A stretch of DNA of 64,000 bases, taken from CBDHFN01 sp965262605. GTDB taxonomy: Bacteria > Pseudomonadota > Alphaproteobacteria > JASGCL01. This document shows positions 42,758-52,688 of the stretch, piece by piece. The notes below the pieces were generated by a model, which did no database searches, was not told where the DNA came from, and was given only the letters and a program-made list of their open reading frames with translations. Position numbers and translations under genes: made by a program. Every line of letters starts with the position of its first letter. Position 1 is the stretch's first letter. Location: NCBI GenBank assembly GCA_965262605.1, contig CBDHFN010000003.1:1426001-1490000 (forward strand), written 5' to 3'.

Positions 42758-45436
42758 ATGAATGAGCTAACCAACAATCCTGAATTAATGGTCGCCCGCT
42801 TAAACGAAGCGGTGTCGGCGGTTATTGCCCAAGATTTTACCAAAGGTGCACAAATTTATCAATCCGTCATTGATGCAGGAATTACCCAATATCCAGAAAT
42901 TTGGGATAGGTTAGCCCATTGCTTAGTGCAACTTAAACAATTTGACCAAGCGATAAATTGCGTGAACCAAGTTGTACAATTAAACCCCACAATATTATCA
43001 TATTATAACCGCATTGCGGTAAATTTAGAATGCGGGAATTACGCCCAAGCCCTTAGTGATGGGCAAAGCATTTTTTATCATGCCGATGCAACCGATGCGA
43101 ATAAAGCGGATATTTGTCTTAAAATGGCGATGATTTGCGATATAATTAAAGATTACAATAAAGCAATTTTTTATTGTGAAAAATCCGTTAAATTTAATCC
43201 AAACCCTGATGAATATAATAAAAGATGGGCTTTTGTGAATTTTCATGCGGGCAATTACGCGCAAGCTTTTGAAATTTATCAATATCGCTATAAAACTTTT
43301 GATGGTTTAAATTTTAATCAACTTAGCCACCATAGCGAAGATAAAATTTGGCGCGGGCAAGAATTACAAGGTAAAAATATTTTAATTACGATGGAGCAAG
43401 GTTTTGGCGACATGATAATGATGATGCGCTATATTCCAAAAATGCGGGCGATGGGGGCGCAAATAATTATTGAAACTTTCAGTGATTTTATCAAATTATT
43501 TGCGTGCGATGAAAATTTTTCTGGTTGCCAAATAATTTTAGGCGGCACCGAACCACCCCCCTTTGATTATTGGTTGATGGCAATGTCCATGCCTTGTGTT
43601 GCCGATTTTGCGACAAATATTCCGCAAAATCCTTATTTAAGTGCGGGACAAACGCCCGTTAAGCTTGAAAGCGGTAAAAAATATAAAATTGGCATTGTTT
43701 GGGCTTCGGGCAAACTTTTTCAAGATGCCCATAGTAAATCTATTGGTTTAGAAAATTTATTGCCTTTAATTCATGAATTTTCAAATCGCGATATGCAATT
43801 TTATGGCTTGCAAATTGGCGAAAATGCCGATGATATACGCAAACTAAATTTAAGCGATAAAATAATTGATTGTAGCCCCTATATTTATGATTTTTATGAT
43901 TCGGCGGGTTTTTTAAAACAGCTTGATTTATTAATAAGCGTTGATACTTCAGCGGCGCATTTGGCGGGTGCTTTGGGCGTGCCATGTTGGCTTATGGTAA
44001 ATTTTGATAATACTTGGCGTTGGCATGACAAAGAAACAACTATTTGGTATCCGAATAATTTTACCATAATTCGCCAAGAATCCCCAAAAAATTGGCAAAG
44101 TTGCGTGCAAAAAGCCATTGCGATGGCGGATAAAATTGTCAAAAATCATCATAATTATCAGCCACCCGTGCAATTATGGATATTTCAAGCCCAGCAAGCG
44201 ATTCAGCTTAAAAATTATAAATTAGCAAAAATTTCTTACGACAAAATTTTAGCCCAAGACGAAAATTTTATCCCCGCCTTAAAAGGCAGAATAGAAGTTG
44301 CGCATCATTTGCGTGAATATCAAACGGGGATTGCCGATTGTATGCGCTTATTGCAATTAAATATTCCCGATGAAGAAAAAGGTAGAGTTTGCTTGGCATT
44401 AAGCCTGTTGCATCAAAAATTATGGGTGTATGATAATCACCGATTTTTGGCAATTAAGGCTTTGGAAATGGCGCAACAATACCCCCATAATCAGATAAGT
44501 TTTAATCGTCATTTGATGTTTGGGCAATTAAGATTGATGGATTGGCAGGCTGGATTTCGTTTTTACCAAAACCGCCATAGCGTCAATGAATTTGCAAGCT
44601 TTATTTTAAAGCCGTGGCATGATTTAAATAAAACTTGGCAAAATCAACCAATAAATACCCTGTTAATTGTTATGGAGCAAGGCTTTGGCGACATGATTCA
44701 ATTTTGCCGATATATTCATAAAATTCGCCATAAAGCCCAAAAAATCATCATTGAATCTTACCCCGAATTAGCGGGATTGATGAAATTTAACTTTCCATAT
44801 GCTGAAGTATATTTTGAAATAAAAGCAGAAATTCAATATGATGCTATGGTTTTAATGGCTTCGTTGCCCAATTATCTGGAAAATATACCCGATATAACCG
44901 ATAAAACGCCTTATATTGACGCTGTGCCCGCGGAATTACCCTTACCCGCTTTGCCAAAAATAAAAATTGGCATTGCGTGGTCAAGCGGCGGGCAGGGCAC
45001 AGATCATTTAATTAAATCCATGAAATTAAAGGATTTAATGCCTGTTTTTCATGCAATAAATGCAGATTTTTTTAGCCTTCAAATTGGTGATGCGGCGAAT
45101 GAAATTCATGAATTAGGCTTGGGCGGGATTGTCAAAGACTTATCGCCTTATATTAAAAATTTTTATGATACGGCAAGTTTTTGCAAAAATCTTGATTGCA
45201 TCATTACCATTGATTCTTCGGTTGCGCATTTGGCGGGCGCAATGGGTATGAAGAATTGGGTATTTTTAAGCAAAATATCCGATTGGCGATGGGGTATTGG
45301 AAAAGTTTCGGATTTTTATAATGAAAATACGCAATTATTGCGTCAAAGCGAATATGATGATTGGCGCGCCCCCGTCCAAGAATTTATCACGCAATTTCAT
45401 GAATATTTCGGGGATAAAAATAAATACATTGCATAA
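42758..45436 (+). CDS. Double TPR-glycosyltransferase, predicted surface or flagellin O-glycosylation
   Basis: From the ATG at 42758 the protein has 892 residues; the frame also allows a TTG at 42722. It consists of two tandem units, each a TPR stretch followed by a GT-B-like domain. The matching motifs are ILITMEQGFGDMIMMMRYI and LLIVMEQGFGDMIQFCRYI, IGIVWASG and IGIAWSSG, and SVDTSAAHLAGALG and TIDSSVAHLAGAMG, each with a following TWRW or DWRW. This shows an internal duplication. The C-terminal motifs resemble GT9-like and SPINDLY-like TPR transferases. Lying directly after flagellin, it may glycosylate it. No ribosome binding site is seen. Confidence 0.75.
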   Translation: MNELTNNPELMVARLNEAVSAVIAQDFTKGAQIYQSVIDAGITQYPEIWDRLAHCLVQLKQFDQAINCVNQVVQLNPTILSYYNRIAVNLECGNYAQALSDGQSIFYHADATDANKADICLKMAMICDIIKDYNKAIFYCEKSVKFNPNPDEYNKRWAFVNFHAGNYAQAFEIYQYRYKTFDGLNFNQLSHHSEDKIWRGQELQGKNILITMEQGFGDMIMMMRYIPKMRAMGAQIIIETFSDFIKLFACDENFSGCQIILGGTEPPPFDYWLMAMSMPCVADFATNIPQNPYLSAGQTPVKLESGKKYKIGIVWASGKLFQDAHSKSIGLENLLPLIHEFSNRDMQFYGLQIGENADDIRKLNLSDKIIDCSPYIYDFYDSAGFLKQLDLLISVDTSAAHLAGALGVPCWLMVNFDNTWRWHDKETTIWYPNNFTIIRQESPKNWQSCVQKAIAMADKIVKNHHNYQPPVQLWIFQAQQAIQLKNYKLAKISYDKILAQDENFIPALKGRIEVAHHLREYQTGIADCMRLLQLNIPDEEKGRVCLALSLLHQKLWVYDNHRFLAIKALEMAQQYPHNQISFNRHLMFGQLRLMDWQAGFRFYQNRHSVNEFASFILKPWHDLNKTWQNQPINTLLIVMEQGFGDMIQFCRYIHKIRHKAQKIIIESYPELAGLMKFNFPYAEVYFEIKAEIQYDAMVLMASLPNYLENIPDITDKTPYIDAVPAELPLPALPKIKIGIAWSSGGQGTDHLIKSMKLKDLMPVFHAINADFFSLQIGDAANEIHELGLGGIVKDLSPYIKNFYDTASFCKNLDCIITIDSSVAHLAGAMGMKNWVFLSKISDWRWGIGKVSDFYNENTQLLRQSEYDDWRAPVQEFITQFHEYFGDKNKYIA

Positions 45437-45465
45437 TTGGGAATTTTAATTTATTGGTAAATATA

Positions 45466-47634
45466 ATGATAAACACTCCCCCAAATTTTTTTGAACAACA
45501 TCAAGCACGGGTGAAATCGCGCGAATCGCTTTTTGCCATGCGAAAATTGGTGAACCCCTTGCAAATTGTGTCTGATTATCAACCCGCGGGGGATCAACCA
45601 ACGGCAATTGCCCAATTGCTGAAAGGCATTGAAGAGCATAAGCGCGACCAAGTTTTATTGGGAGTTACAGGTTCGGGCAAAACTTTCACCATGGCAAATA
45701 TTATTGAAAAAACTGGACGACCCGCGATAATTTTGGCACATAATAAAACACTGGCGGCGCAATTATACAGCGAAATGAAGTCCTTTTTTCCCAATAACGC
45801 CGTGGAATATTTTGTCAGCTATTATGATTATTTTCAACCCGAAGCATATGTTGCGAAAACGGATACTTATATTGAAAAAGATTCTTCGGTGAATGAACGA
45901 ATTGACCGATTGCGCCATGCCGCGACCCGCGCGTTATTGGAACGAAAAGATGTAATAATCGTTTCTTCGGTAAGTTGTATTTATGGTATTGGCGAAGTGG
46001 AAACTTATTCCAACATGGTGCTGAATTTGGAATTAGGGCAAAATATCGGCATCACCGAATTATTAAATAAATTTATTGAATTGCAATATGACAGGAATGA
46101 TATTCAATTTATGCGTGGCGCGTTTCGGGTGCGCGGCGATATTGTTGAAATATTTCCCGCCCACCTTGACGATTGTGCATGGCGCATCAGCTTTTTTGGC
46201 AGACAAATTGAGAAAATTCAAGAATTTGACCCCTTAACGGGCGAATTAAACGCGAAATGCAACGAAGTTAGCATTTACCCTAATTCGCACTATGTCACGC
46301 CAAAACCCACGATTAATAAAGCGATTCAAACAATTAAAAGCGAACTTACGCCAAGGCTTAATGAGCTTCGCAATTTGAATAAATTAGTTGAAGAACAACG
46401 ATTGCGCGAACGAACAAATTTTGATTTGGAAATGCTGATAGCTTCGGGCATGTGCGCGGGGATTGAAAATTACTCACGGCATTTAACAGGCAGAATGCAA
46501 GGCGAACCGCCACCTTGCTTATTTGAATATATTCCCCCAGACGCATTATTATTTGTGGACGAATCGCATGTCACGGTTTCGCAAATTGGCGCAATGTATA
46601 AGGGCGATTTTAGCCGAAAATCCGCGCTTAGCGAATATGGTTTTCGCTTGCCATCTTGTTTAGATAACCGCCCATTAAAATTTGAAGAATGGGAATATAT
46701 TCGCCCGCAAACGATATTTGTCTCGGCAACGCCCGGTCCTTGGGAATTAAATAAAACTGGTGGCGAAGTCGCCGAGCAACTAGTGCGCCCAACGGGTTTG
46801 CTTGACCCCATCATTGAAATTCGCCCCACCGATTCCCAAGTTGATAATTTAATGCACGAATGTAAAAAAATTATTCCCTTAGGGCACCGAATTTTAGTCA
46901 CGACTTTAACAAAAAAAATGGCGGAGGATTTAAGCGAATATATGGCGGATAATGGCTTAAAAGTGCGTTATTTGCATTCTGATGTTGATACTTTGGAACG
47001 AATTGAGATAATTCGCGATTTGCGATTAGGTGTGTTTGATATTTTAGTCGGTATAAATTTGTTGCGCGAGGGTTTGGATATTCCCGAATGCGCCTTGGTT
47101 GCAATCTTAGACGCCGATAAAGAAGGGTTCTTGCGTTCAAAAACTTCGTTAATTCAAACAATAGGGCGCGCCGCAAGACATGTAGAGGGCAGGGTTATTC
47201 TTTACGCTGACCGCATGACGGATAGCATGAATTATGCCATAAGCGAAACAAATCGCCGTAGAGAAAAGCAAACCGCCTATAATCTGGAACATGGTATTAC
47301 CCCGCAAACGATTCGCAAGAATATTGCCGAATCTCTGGACGGAGTTTTTGATAATAACCGCATTACCGCCGATAAAATTAAGCAAGATTTACCCGAAGAA
47401 ATCGCTAAAATGCCTGTATTGCAATATATTAAATTATTGGACAAGAAAATGCTGGACGCTGCGAAAGACCTTGAATTTGAACTTGCGGCGAAAATTCGTG
47501 ATGAAATTAAAAAATGTGAAATTTATGACCTTGATTTACCTTTAATGGCGACTAATGCTAATGTCGCCTTATTGGGCGACACGCCGATGCAACGCAAAAA
47601 ACCGCAAAACCGAAAATCTTTAAGAAAGCATTAA
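45466..47634 (+). CDS. uvrB: Excinuclease ABC subunit B
   Basis: From the ATG at 45466 the protein has 722 residues; a TTG four codons upstream is possible. Helicase motifs are Walker A GVTGSGKTFTMANI (about 55-70), the beta-hairpin region YYDYFQPEAYV, DESHVTVSQIGAMYKGD, SATPGPWEL, and INLLREGLDIPE with IQTIGRAARH. A UVR domain (LDAAKDLEFELAAKIRDEI) near the end binds UvrA or UvrC. It verifies DNA lesions in nucleotide excision repair. It converges on an outer-membrane protein gene 10 bp away. Confidence 0.98.
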   Translation: MINTPPNFFEQHQARVKSRESLFAMRKLVNPLQIVSDYQPAGDQPTAIAQLLKGIEEHKRDQVLLGVTGSGKTFTMANIIEKTGRPAIILAHNKTLAAQLYSEMKSFFPNNAVEYFVSYYDYFQPEAYVAKTDTYIEKDSSVNERIDRLRHAATRALLERKDVIIVSSVSCIYGIGEVETYSNMVLNLELGQNIGITELLNKFIELQYDRNDIQFMRGAFRVRGDIVEIFPAHLDDCAWRISFFGRQIEKIQEFDPLTGELNAKCNEVSIYPNSHYVTPKPTINKAIQTIKSELTPRLNELRNLNKLVEEQRLRERTNFDLEMLIASGMCAGIENYSRHLTGRMQGEPPPCLFEYIPPDALLFVDESHVTVSQIGAMYKGDFSRKSALSEYGFRLPSCLDNRPLKFEEWEYIRPQTIFVSATPGPWELNKTGGEVAEQLVRPTGLLDPIIEIRPTDSQVDNLMHECKKIIPLGHRILVTTLTKKMAEDLSEYMADNGLKVRYLHSDVDTLERIEIIRDLRLGVFDILVGINLLREGLDIPECALVAILDADKEGFLRSKTSLIQTIGRAARHVEGRVILYADRMTDSMNYAISETNRRREKQTAYNLEHGITPQTIRKNIAESLDGVFDNNRITADKIKQDLPEEIAKMPVLQYIKLLDKKMLDAAKDLEFELAAKIRDEIKKCEIYDLDLPLMATNANVALLGDTPMQRKKPQNRKSLRKH

Positions 47635-47644
47635 AATGCAAGCC

Positions 47645-48475
47645 TTAAAACCTAAATCCTAATTTTACGCCTAATTCTAAGTTTGTGTTTTTAGGCTCAT
47701 AAATTGTGTATTTCTTGGCTACAAGCGTATTGCTAACTTTTTCTGTAATCGTGATTAATTGCGGTTCTGATGCTTTAATTTGCCAATAATCCGCATATGG
47801 TCCAATGCTGAAATCAGAATTTTCCCAATAAATTCCGCCATTTAATCCCATGCCCGTTTTTTGAATATTTTTGACATTTTGCGTATTGGTAATATTATTA
47901 TAACCAATCGTGTCTTTAAGATATGAAGTTTGCACCCCTTGCAATAAATAATCATATTCTAATTGCAATTTTATTTGGCTTTGTTGTGAAATTTTGAAAT
48001 TTTGTGTCAAGCCAAATGGTATATAATTATAATCGCTTTTACGCCGATATGCGGCACTGCCCGTGCTGCTTTGCCCCTTGGCAAGATAATAATATTGACG
48101 CACCCCAAACCCAATATATGGGTTTATTTGCCAATTTTCATTGAAGTTATGCTCATAACCTGCATTAATCGCGCTTGACCAATAAAAATTGGGGATATTA
48201 TGAATCCGCCCCGAACCCTTATATTCCGCCGCACCATATAAAAACCTATTTTTATTATAAAAAAACAAATTATTCCCAAAAACCTTATTATATTCATATG
48301 AAAATCCGATTAATGGGCTTTTAATCGTGATTAAGTTTGGCTCATTGTAATTTGAATATGCCCCAAGCATCGCTAATATATTTGGTGTATTTTGCGCCAA
48401 AACTTGCCCGTTGCAACAATAATATATCGGCGCAATAAGGGCAAGTTTTAATAATAATTTTATGTGGTATTTCAA
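47645..48475 (-). CDS. Predicted outer-membrane beta-barrel protein
   Basis: The 276-residue protein has a signal peptide (about 1-28, ending QVLAQ). The rest alternates polar and aromatic strands such as WQINPYIGFGVRQYYYLAK and IKLQLEYDYLLQG, and it ends GVKLGFRF with a terminal Phe, the signature recognised by the BAM machine. Length and strand pattern suggest a small 8-12 strand barrel. No family can be named. Its start overlaps the acs stop by 4 bp, an unusual partner that suggests co-transcription. Confidence 0.65.
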   Translation of the reverse strand: MKYHIKLLLKLALIAPIYYCCNGQVLAQNTPNILAMLGAYSNYNEPNLITIKSPLIGFSYEYNKVFGNNLFFYNKNRFLYGAAEYKGSGRIHNIPNFYWSSAINAGYEHNFNENWQINPYIGFGVRQYYYLAKGQSSTGSAAYRRKSDYNYIPFGLTQNFKISQQSQIKLQLEYDYLLQGVQTSYLKDTIGYNNITNTQNVKNIQKTGMGLNGGIYWENSDFSIGPYADYWQIKASEPQLITITEKVSNTLVAKKYTIYEPKNTNLELGVKLGFRF

Positions 48476-50412
48476 TGAAGTTTCATTCTTTCTTGAATTA
48501 AACTCTCAACTACTGACGGGTCGGCAAGCGTTGAAGTATCACCCAATGTTAAAAAATCATTTTCGGCAATTTTACGCAAAATACGGCGCATAATTTTCCC
48601 CGATCTTGTTTTTGGCAAGCTTGGCGCCCATTGAATAATATCTGGCGAAGCAATGGGTCCAATATCGTGGCGAACATGGTTGCGTAGTTCGGTTTTAAGC
48701 GCGTCAGTATATTCAACCCCCGCATTTAATGTTATATAAACATAAATTCCTTGCCCTTTAATTTCATGCGGATAGCCAACGACAGCGGCTTCGGCGACTT
48801 TGGGGTGCAAGACAAGCGAAGATTCCACTTCCGCCGTGCCCATGCGGTGTCCAGACACATTAATAACATCATCAACCCGACCCGTTATCCAATAATACCC
48901 ATCAATATCGCGTTTTGCGCCATCACCGGTGAAATAATAGCCTTTGTATGTTGAAAAATAAGTTTGCGCAAAGCGCGCATGATCGCCGTACACTGAACGC
49001 ATTTGACCGGGCCAACTATCCGCAATACATAAATTCCCCGAACAATCGCCGTGTAATTCATGCCCATGCGAATCCACAATCACAGGTTTTATACCAAAAA
49101 ATGGTTTAGTCGCCGACCCGGGTTTTAAATCAGTGGCACCGGGCAGGGGGGTAATTAAAATTCCGCCCGTTTCTGTTTGCCACCAAGTATCTACTATGGG
49201 GCACCGTTCATCGCCAACTATATTATGATACCAACGCCATGCTTCTGGGTTAATGGGTTCGCCCACTGACCCTAAAATCCTAAGCGATTTGCGGCTTGTT
49301 TTCTTAACTGGTTCATCGCCATCACGCATTAAAGCGCGAATAGCAGTCGGCGCGGTATAGAAAATATTAACTTGATGTTTGTCAATTACTTGCCAAAATC
49401 GCGAATTATCAGGATAACTTGGCACACCTTCAAACATAAGCGTGGTTGCGCCATTGCATAATGGACCATAAACAATATAACTATGCCCCGTCACCCAACC
49501 AACATCGGCGGTGCACCAATATATTTCGCCTTCTTGATAATCAAAAACATATTGATGCGTCATTGATGCGTAAAGCAAATAGCCTGCGCTTGTATGCAGA
49601 ACGCCTTTGGGCTTGCCCGTTGACCCCGAAGTATATAAAATAAATAAAGGATCTTCGGCATTCATAACTGCTGGCTTACAGCTATTGGCTACTTGGGTTT
49701 TGGCTTCATGAAACCAAATATCGCGCCCTTCTTGAAAATTAACTTTATTTGGGGAATTTTTTACAACTAAAACATGTTTAACCATCGGGCATTTTGTTAA
49801 GGCTTCATCAACATTTGCTTTAAGATGCACGGGCTTGCCGCCGCGCCAACCTTCGTCAGCGGTGATTATAAATTGTGAATCGCAATCTTCAATCCGTCCA
49901 GCCAAAGCATCTGGTGAAAAGCCACCAAAAACAACCGAATGAATTGCGCCAATGCGCGCGCAAGCCAACATGGCGTATGCGGCTTCGGGAATCATGGGCA
50001 TGTATATCGTTACTCTGTCGCCTTTTTGCACGCCATATCGCACCATAATATTAGCCATTTTGCAAGTTTCATCGTGCAATTCTTGATAAGTAATATTTTT
50101 TGTGTCATTGGGGTTGTCGCCTTCCCAAATAATTGCAACTTGATTGGCGCGTTTGGCAAGATGCCTGTCAATACAATTAACCGAAACATTAATTTCGCCA
50201 TCGTAAAACCATTTAATATGTAAATCATCTGTATTATAGGACACTGATTTTACCTTGGTAAAATGTTTTATCCATTCCAATCTTTGGGCTTGTTCCGCCC
50301 AAAATTCTTCGGGTTTATTGACCGAATAATCATAATATTTAAGATATTGTTCATGATTAATATGGGCGCGATTTTTGATATTATCGGCGACTTTATAAAT
50401 TTCTTTTGACAT
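48472..50412 (-). CDS. acs: Acetyl-coenzyme A synthetase
   Basis: The 646-residue enzyme has the AMP-binding motif LYTSGSTGKPKGVLHTSAGY (about 265), WWQTETGG, YYFTGDGAKRD, VDDVINVSGHRMGTAE, and the C-terminal acetylatable Lys in LPKTRSGKIMRRILRKI. It activates acetate to acetyl-CoA in two steps. An AAGGAG site precedes the ATG. The 3' end overlaps the outer-membrane protein gene by 4 bp. Upstream, a 258 bp gap holds the probable promoter. Confidence 0.98.
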   Translation of the reverse strand: MSKEIYKVADNIKNRAHINHEQYLKYYDYSVNKPEEFWAEQAQRLEWIKHFTKVKSVSYNTDDLHIKWFYDGEINVSVNCIDRHLAKRANQVAIIWEGDNPNDTKNITYQELHDETCKMANIMVRYGVQKGDRVTIYMPMIPEAAYAMLACARIGAIHSVVFGGFSPDALAGRIEDCDSQFIITADEGWRGGKPVHLKANVDEALTKCPMVKHVLVVKNSPNKVNFQEGRDIWFHEAKTQVANSCKPAVMNAEDPLFILYTSGSTGKPKGVLHTSAGYLLYASMTHQYVFDYQEGEIYWCTADVGWVTGHSYIVYGPLCNGATTLMFEGVPSYPDNSRFWQVIDKHQVNIFYTAPTAIRALMRDGDEPVKKTSRKSLRILGSVGEPINPEAWRWYHNIVGDERCPIVDTWWQTETGGILITPLPGATDLKPGSATKPFFGIKPVIVDSHGHELHGDCSGNLCIADSWPGQMRSVYGDHARFAQTYFSTYKGYYFTGDGAKRDIDGYYWITGRVDDVINVSGHRMGTAEVESSLVLHPKVAEAAVVGYPHEIKGQGIYVYITLNAGVEYTDALKTELRNHVRHDIGPIASPDIIQWAPSLPKTRSGKIMRRILRKIAENDFLTLGDTSTLADPSVVESLIQERMKLH

Positions 50413-50670
50413 TATACCACTCCTTGTCTGATGAATATACCCTTATCCATAAACTATATTAATATAAAAATAACAAATTTCAAGCAAAATTTATTTTTTA
50501 AAGAAATTTGGCAATCAGATTATCAATGAAAAAATTGCTTGAAAAAATTGGGTAATTGCTAATTTTTCTAAAAAATAATTAATAATGCCGACTTCGCCAT
50601 CTTTGGAATCGCCTTTTTCATTATATTTCATAAAATCAAAACCTTCTGTTTCATGGTGTTTCTTTAATAT

Positions 50671-51759
50671 TTAAGGGTAAAATTCATTGCACGCGTCAGC
50701 AACCAATCGCGCTTGTTCCAAGGTTAAATTGGGGGCAATCGGCAAAGACAACACTTGATTCGCCAAATTTTTTGCAATTGGCAATTCAAAATTTGAAAAT
50801 TCGCGGTATGCAGGTTGTTGATGCACGGGAATCGGGTAATGAATTAAGGTTTGAATGGATTTTTTAGATAAAAATTCCATTAATTTGTCGCGATATGGCG
50901 TGCGAATCACAAATAAATGCCAAACTGAATCGTTATTATTTTTAGGGGTTATAATATGGGGGTTATTAATATTTTTAATATAAAAATCGGCAATTATTTT
51001 GCGGTGGTTATTCCATGTTTCAAGATAATTTAGTTTCACGCGCAAAATAGCGGCTTGAATTTCGTCTAAACGGCTGTTAATGCCTTTGGTAAGATTTTCG
51101 TATTTTTTTATTGCGCCATAATTCGCGATGATGCGTGATTTTTGCGCAATTTCATCATTATCGGTTAAGATTGCCCCGCCATCGCCCAACGCGCCTAAAT
51201 TTTTACCCGAATAAAACGAAGTGGCGGTAATATCGCCCAGCGCACCACGAATCGTATTATTATACTTCACACCTTGCGATTGCGCACCATCAACCAAAAC
51301 ACGAATATTATATTTTTTGGCGATTGCCATAATTTTATCCATATCGCAACATTGACCATATAAATTAACAGGCAGGATTATTTTCGTTTTTTTTGTAATT
51401 TTGTCCAAAATATTTTCAGGTTCAATATTAAACGAATTGGGGTTGCATTCCACGGGAACTATCGTTGCGCCAACTTGGCTTACGGCTAACCAAGTTGCAA
51501 TATAAGTATGGCTTGGCACAATGACTTCGTCGCCAACCCCAATATCCATTGCCATTAAAGCAATTCTTAATGCGTCCAAGCCATTACCAACCCCCACGCA
51601 ATGCTTAACCCCATTATATTGCGCATATTGAAATTCAAATTTTTGGCATTCTTCGCCCAAAATATACCAACCCGAATCAATCACGCGATTGCATGCGGCT
51701 TTAATTTCATCAGCAATTAAGGCATTGCAAGCTTGCAAATCAAGGAATTTTATGGTCAT
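50671..51759 (-). CDS. fdtB: dTDP-sugar 3-aminotransferase (DegT/DnrJ/EryC1 family), FdtB/QdtB-like
   Basis: From the ATG at 51759 the protein has 362 residues; a frame extension to 51816 overlaps fdtA and is rejected. It is a PLP sugar aminotransferase with ECQKFEFQYAQYNGVKHCVGVGNGLDAL near the start, VDGAQSQG, and the PLP lysine in SFYSGKNLGALGDGGA. With FdtA and FdtC alongside it would convert a dTDP-3-oxo-6-deoxyhexose to the 3-amino sugar. It overlaps fdtA by 20 bp. The exact epimer (Fuc3N or Qui3N) is not readable. Confidence 0.85.
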   Translation of the reverse strand: MTIKFLDLQACNALIADEIKAACNRVIDSGWYILGEECQKFEFQYAQYNGVKHCVGVGNGLDALRIALMAMDIGVGDEVIVPSHTYIATWLAVSQVGATIVPVECNPNSFNIEPENILDKITKKTKIILPVNLYGQCCDMDKIMAIAKKYNIRVLVDGAQSQGVKYNNTIRGALGDITATSFYSGKNLGALGDGGAILTDNDEIAQKSRIIANYGAIKKYENLTKGINSRLDEIQAAILRVKLNYLETWNNHRKIIADFYIKNINNPHIITPKNNNDSVWHLFVIRTPYRDKLMEFLSKKSIQTLIHYPIPVHQQPAYREFSNFELPIAKNLANQVLSLPIAPNLTLEQARLVADACNEFYP

Positions 51760-52162
51760 TTGCTCTTGACGCCTTAATAAATTCATCATAATTGCGGAAA
51801 TAATCACTCTCATCATAAATTTCTGATGCTAAAACCATGCAAACCGCCCCCGAAGAGAAATTATCCAAATCGCGCCACATCATTGGGGGAATATATAAGC
51901 CATAATACGAACGATTAAGATGAAATTTTTGTTTTTCATAGCCATTATCAAGCTGAACATCAAAACTTCCCGACATGGCAATCATTAATTGGTGAAGTTT
52001 TTTATGCCCATGGGCTGCACGGCTTGAACCGCCGGGCACATCATATAAATAATACACACGCTTAATATCAAACGGAATATGAATACCACCCTCTACCACG
52101 GATAAATTCCCCCGTGGGTCATTAATACGGGGCAAGTCAATTATTTTTGCTTGCATTATCAT
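51740..52162 (-). CDS. fdtA: dTDP-4-dehydro-6-deoxyglucose 3,4-ketoisomerase, FdtA/QdtA-like
   Basis: The 140-residue cupin has the ketoisomerase pattern DPRGNLSVVEGG, IPFDIKRVYYLYDVPGG, RAAHGHKKLHQLMIAMSGSF, GLYIPPMMWRDLDNFSSGAVCMVLAS, and YDESDYFRNYDEF. It isomerises the 4-oxo sugar to the 3-oxo form. The start at 52162 fits a promoter whose -10 box is 7 bp upstream (leaderless); an internal ATG at residue 3 is possible. It is divergent from fdtC, which completes the trio. Confidence 0.88.
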   Translation of the reverse strand: MIMQAKIIDLPRINDPRGNLSVVEGGIHIPFDIKRVYYLYDVPGGSSRAAHGHKKLHQLMIAMSGSFDVQLDNGYEKQKFHLNRSYYGLYIPPMMWRDLDNFSSGAVCMVLASEIYDESDYFRNYDEFIKASRANDHKIP

Positions 52163-52169
52163 AAAATTA

Positions 52170-52197
52170 ATTCTATATTATTAATATTATTTGTCAA
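52170..52197 (-). promoter_or_regulatory. Promoter of fdtA-fdtB, leaderless geometry
   Basis: On the minus strand TTGACA (52192-52197), 16 bases, and TAGAAT (52170-52175) are followed 7 bases later by the fdtA ATG (52162). No Shine-Dalgarno fits in this space. Confidence 0.65.
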
Positions 52198-52235
52198 TTA
52201 TTTTAAATTACCAATTAACGCAAAGCGCAAAAAAT

Positions 52236-52688
52236 ATGAACAATGAATTAAATACCTTTATTCACCCTTTATCTGATGTAAAAACCAAAAATATTGGTCA
52301 AGGCACAAGAATTTGGCAATATTGCGTGATATTAGAAAACGCAGTTATCGGTGAAAATTGCAATATTTGCTCTCATTGTTTTATTGAAAATAAAGTCAAA
52401 ATCGGGCATAATACAACAATAAAAAATGGTGTATTTATATATGATGAATGCACCATTGGCGATAATGTATTTATTGGTCCCAATGTCAGTTTTACAAATG
52501 ATAAATACCCTGTTTCAAAAAATTACCAACAACAATATGAACCGATTATAATTAAAAATGGAGCTAGCATTGGTGCTGGTGCGATATTATTACCGAATAT
52601 TATCATTGGCGAAAATGCTATAATAGGCGCGGGGGCAATTATCACCAAAAATGTTGCTGATGGTGCTAAAATTAAAGGCAAATATTAA
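52236..52688 (+). CDS. fdtC: Hexapeptide-repeat sugar N-acetyltransferase, FdtC-like
   Basis: From the ATG at 52236 the protein has 150 residues; an upstream extension to 52191 overlaps the fdtA promoter. It is a left-handed beta-helix acyltransferase with repeated I-G-x-x hexapeptides (IGQGTRIWQYCVI, AVIGENCNICSHC, TIGDNVFIGPNVSFTNDKYP, ASIGAGAILLPNIIIG). The NDKYP block is typical of acetyltransferases for 3- or 4-amino dTDP sugars. It would N-acetylate the FdtB product. Its end overlaps the convergent GT61 gene by 4 bp. Confidence 0.8.
   Translation: MNNELNTFIHPLSDVKTKNIGQGTRIWQYCVILENAVIGENCNICSHCFIENKVKIGHNTTIKNGVFIYDECTIGDNVFIGPNVSFTNDKYPVSKNYQQQYEPIIIKNGASIGAGAILLPNIIIGENAIIGAGAIITKNVADGAKIKGKY

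Noticed and set aside
50515..50631. A 38-codon frame after fdtB, in frame with its stop and open back to that stop
   Set aside because: It encodes MKYNEKGDSKDGEVGIINY and a hydrophobic end, and looks partly coding, but it lacks a good ribosome binding site and any family. The fdtB product ends normally without it. It may be a remnant of a lost gene.
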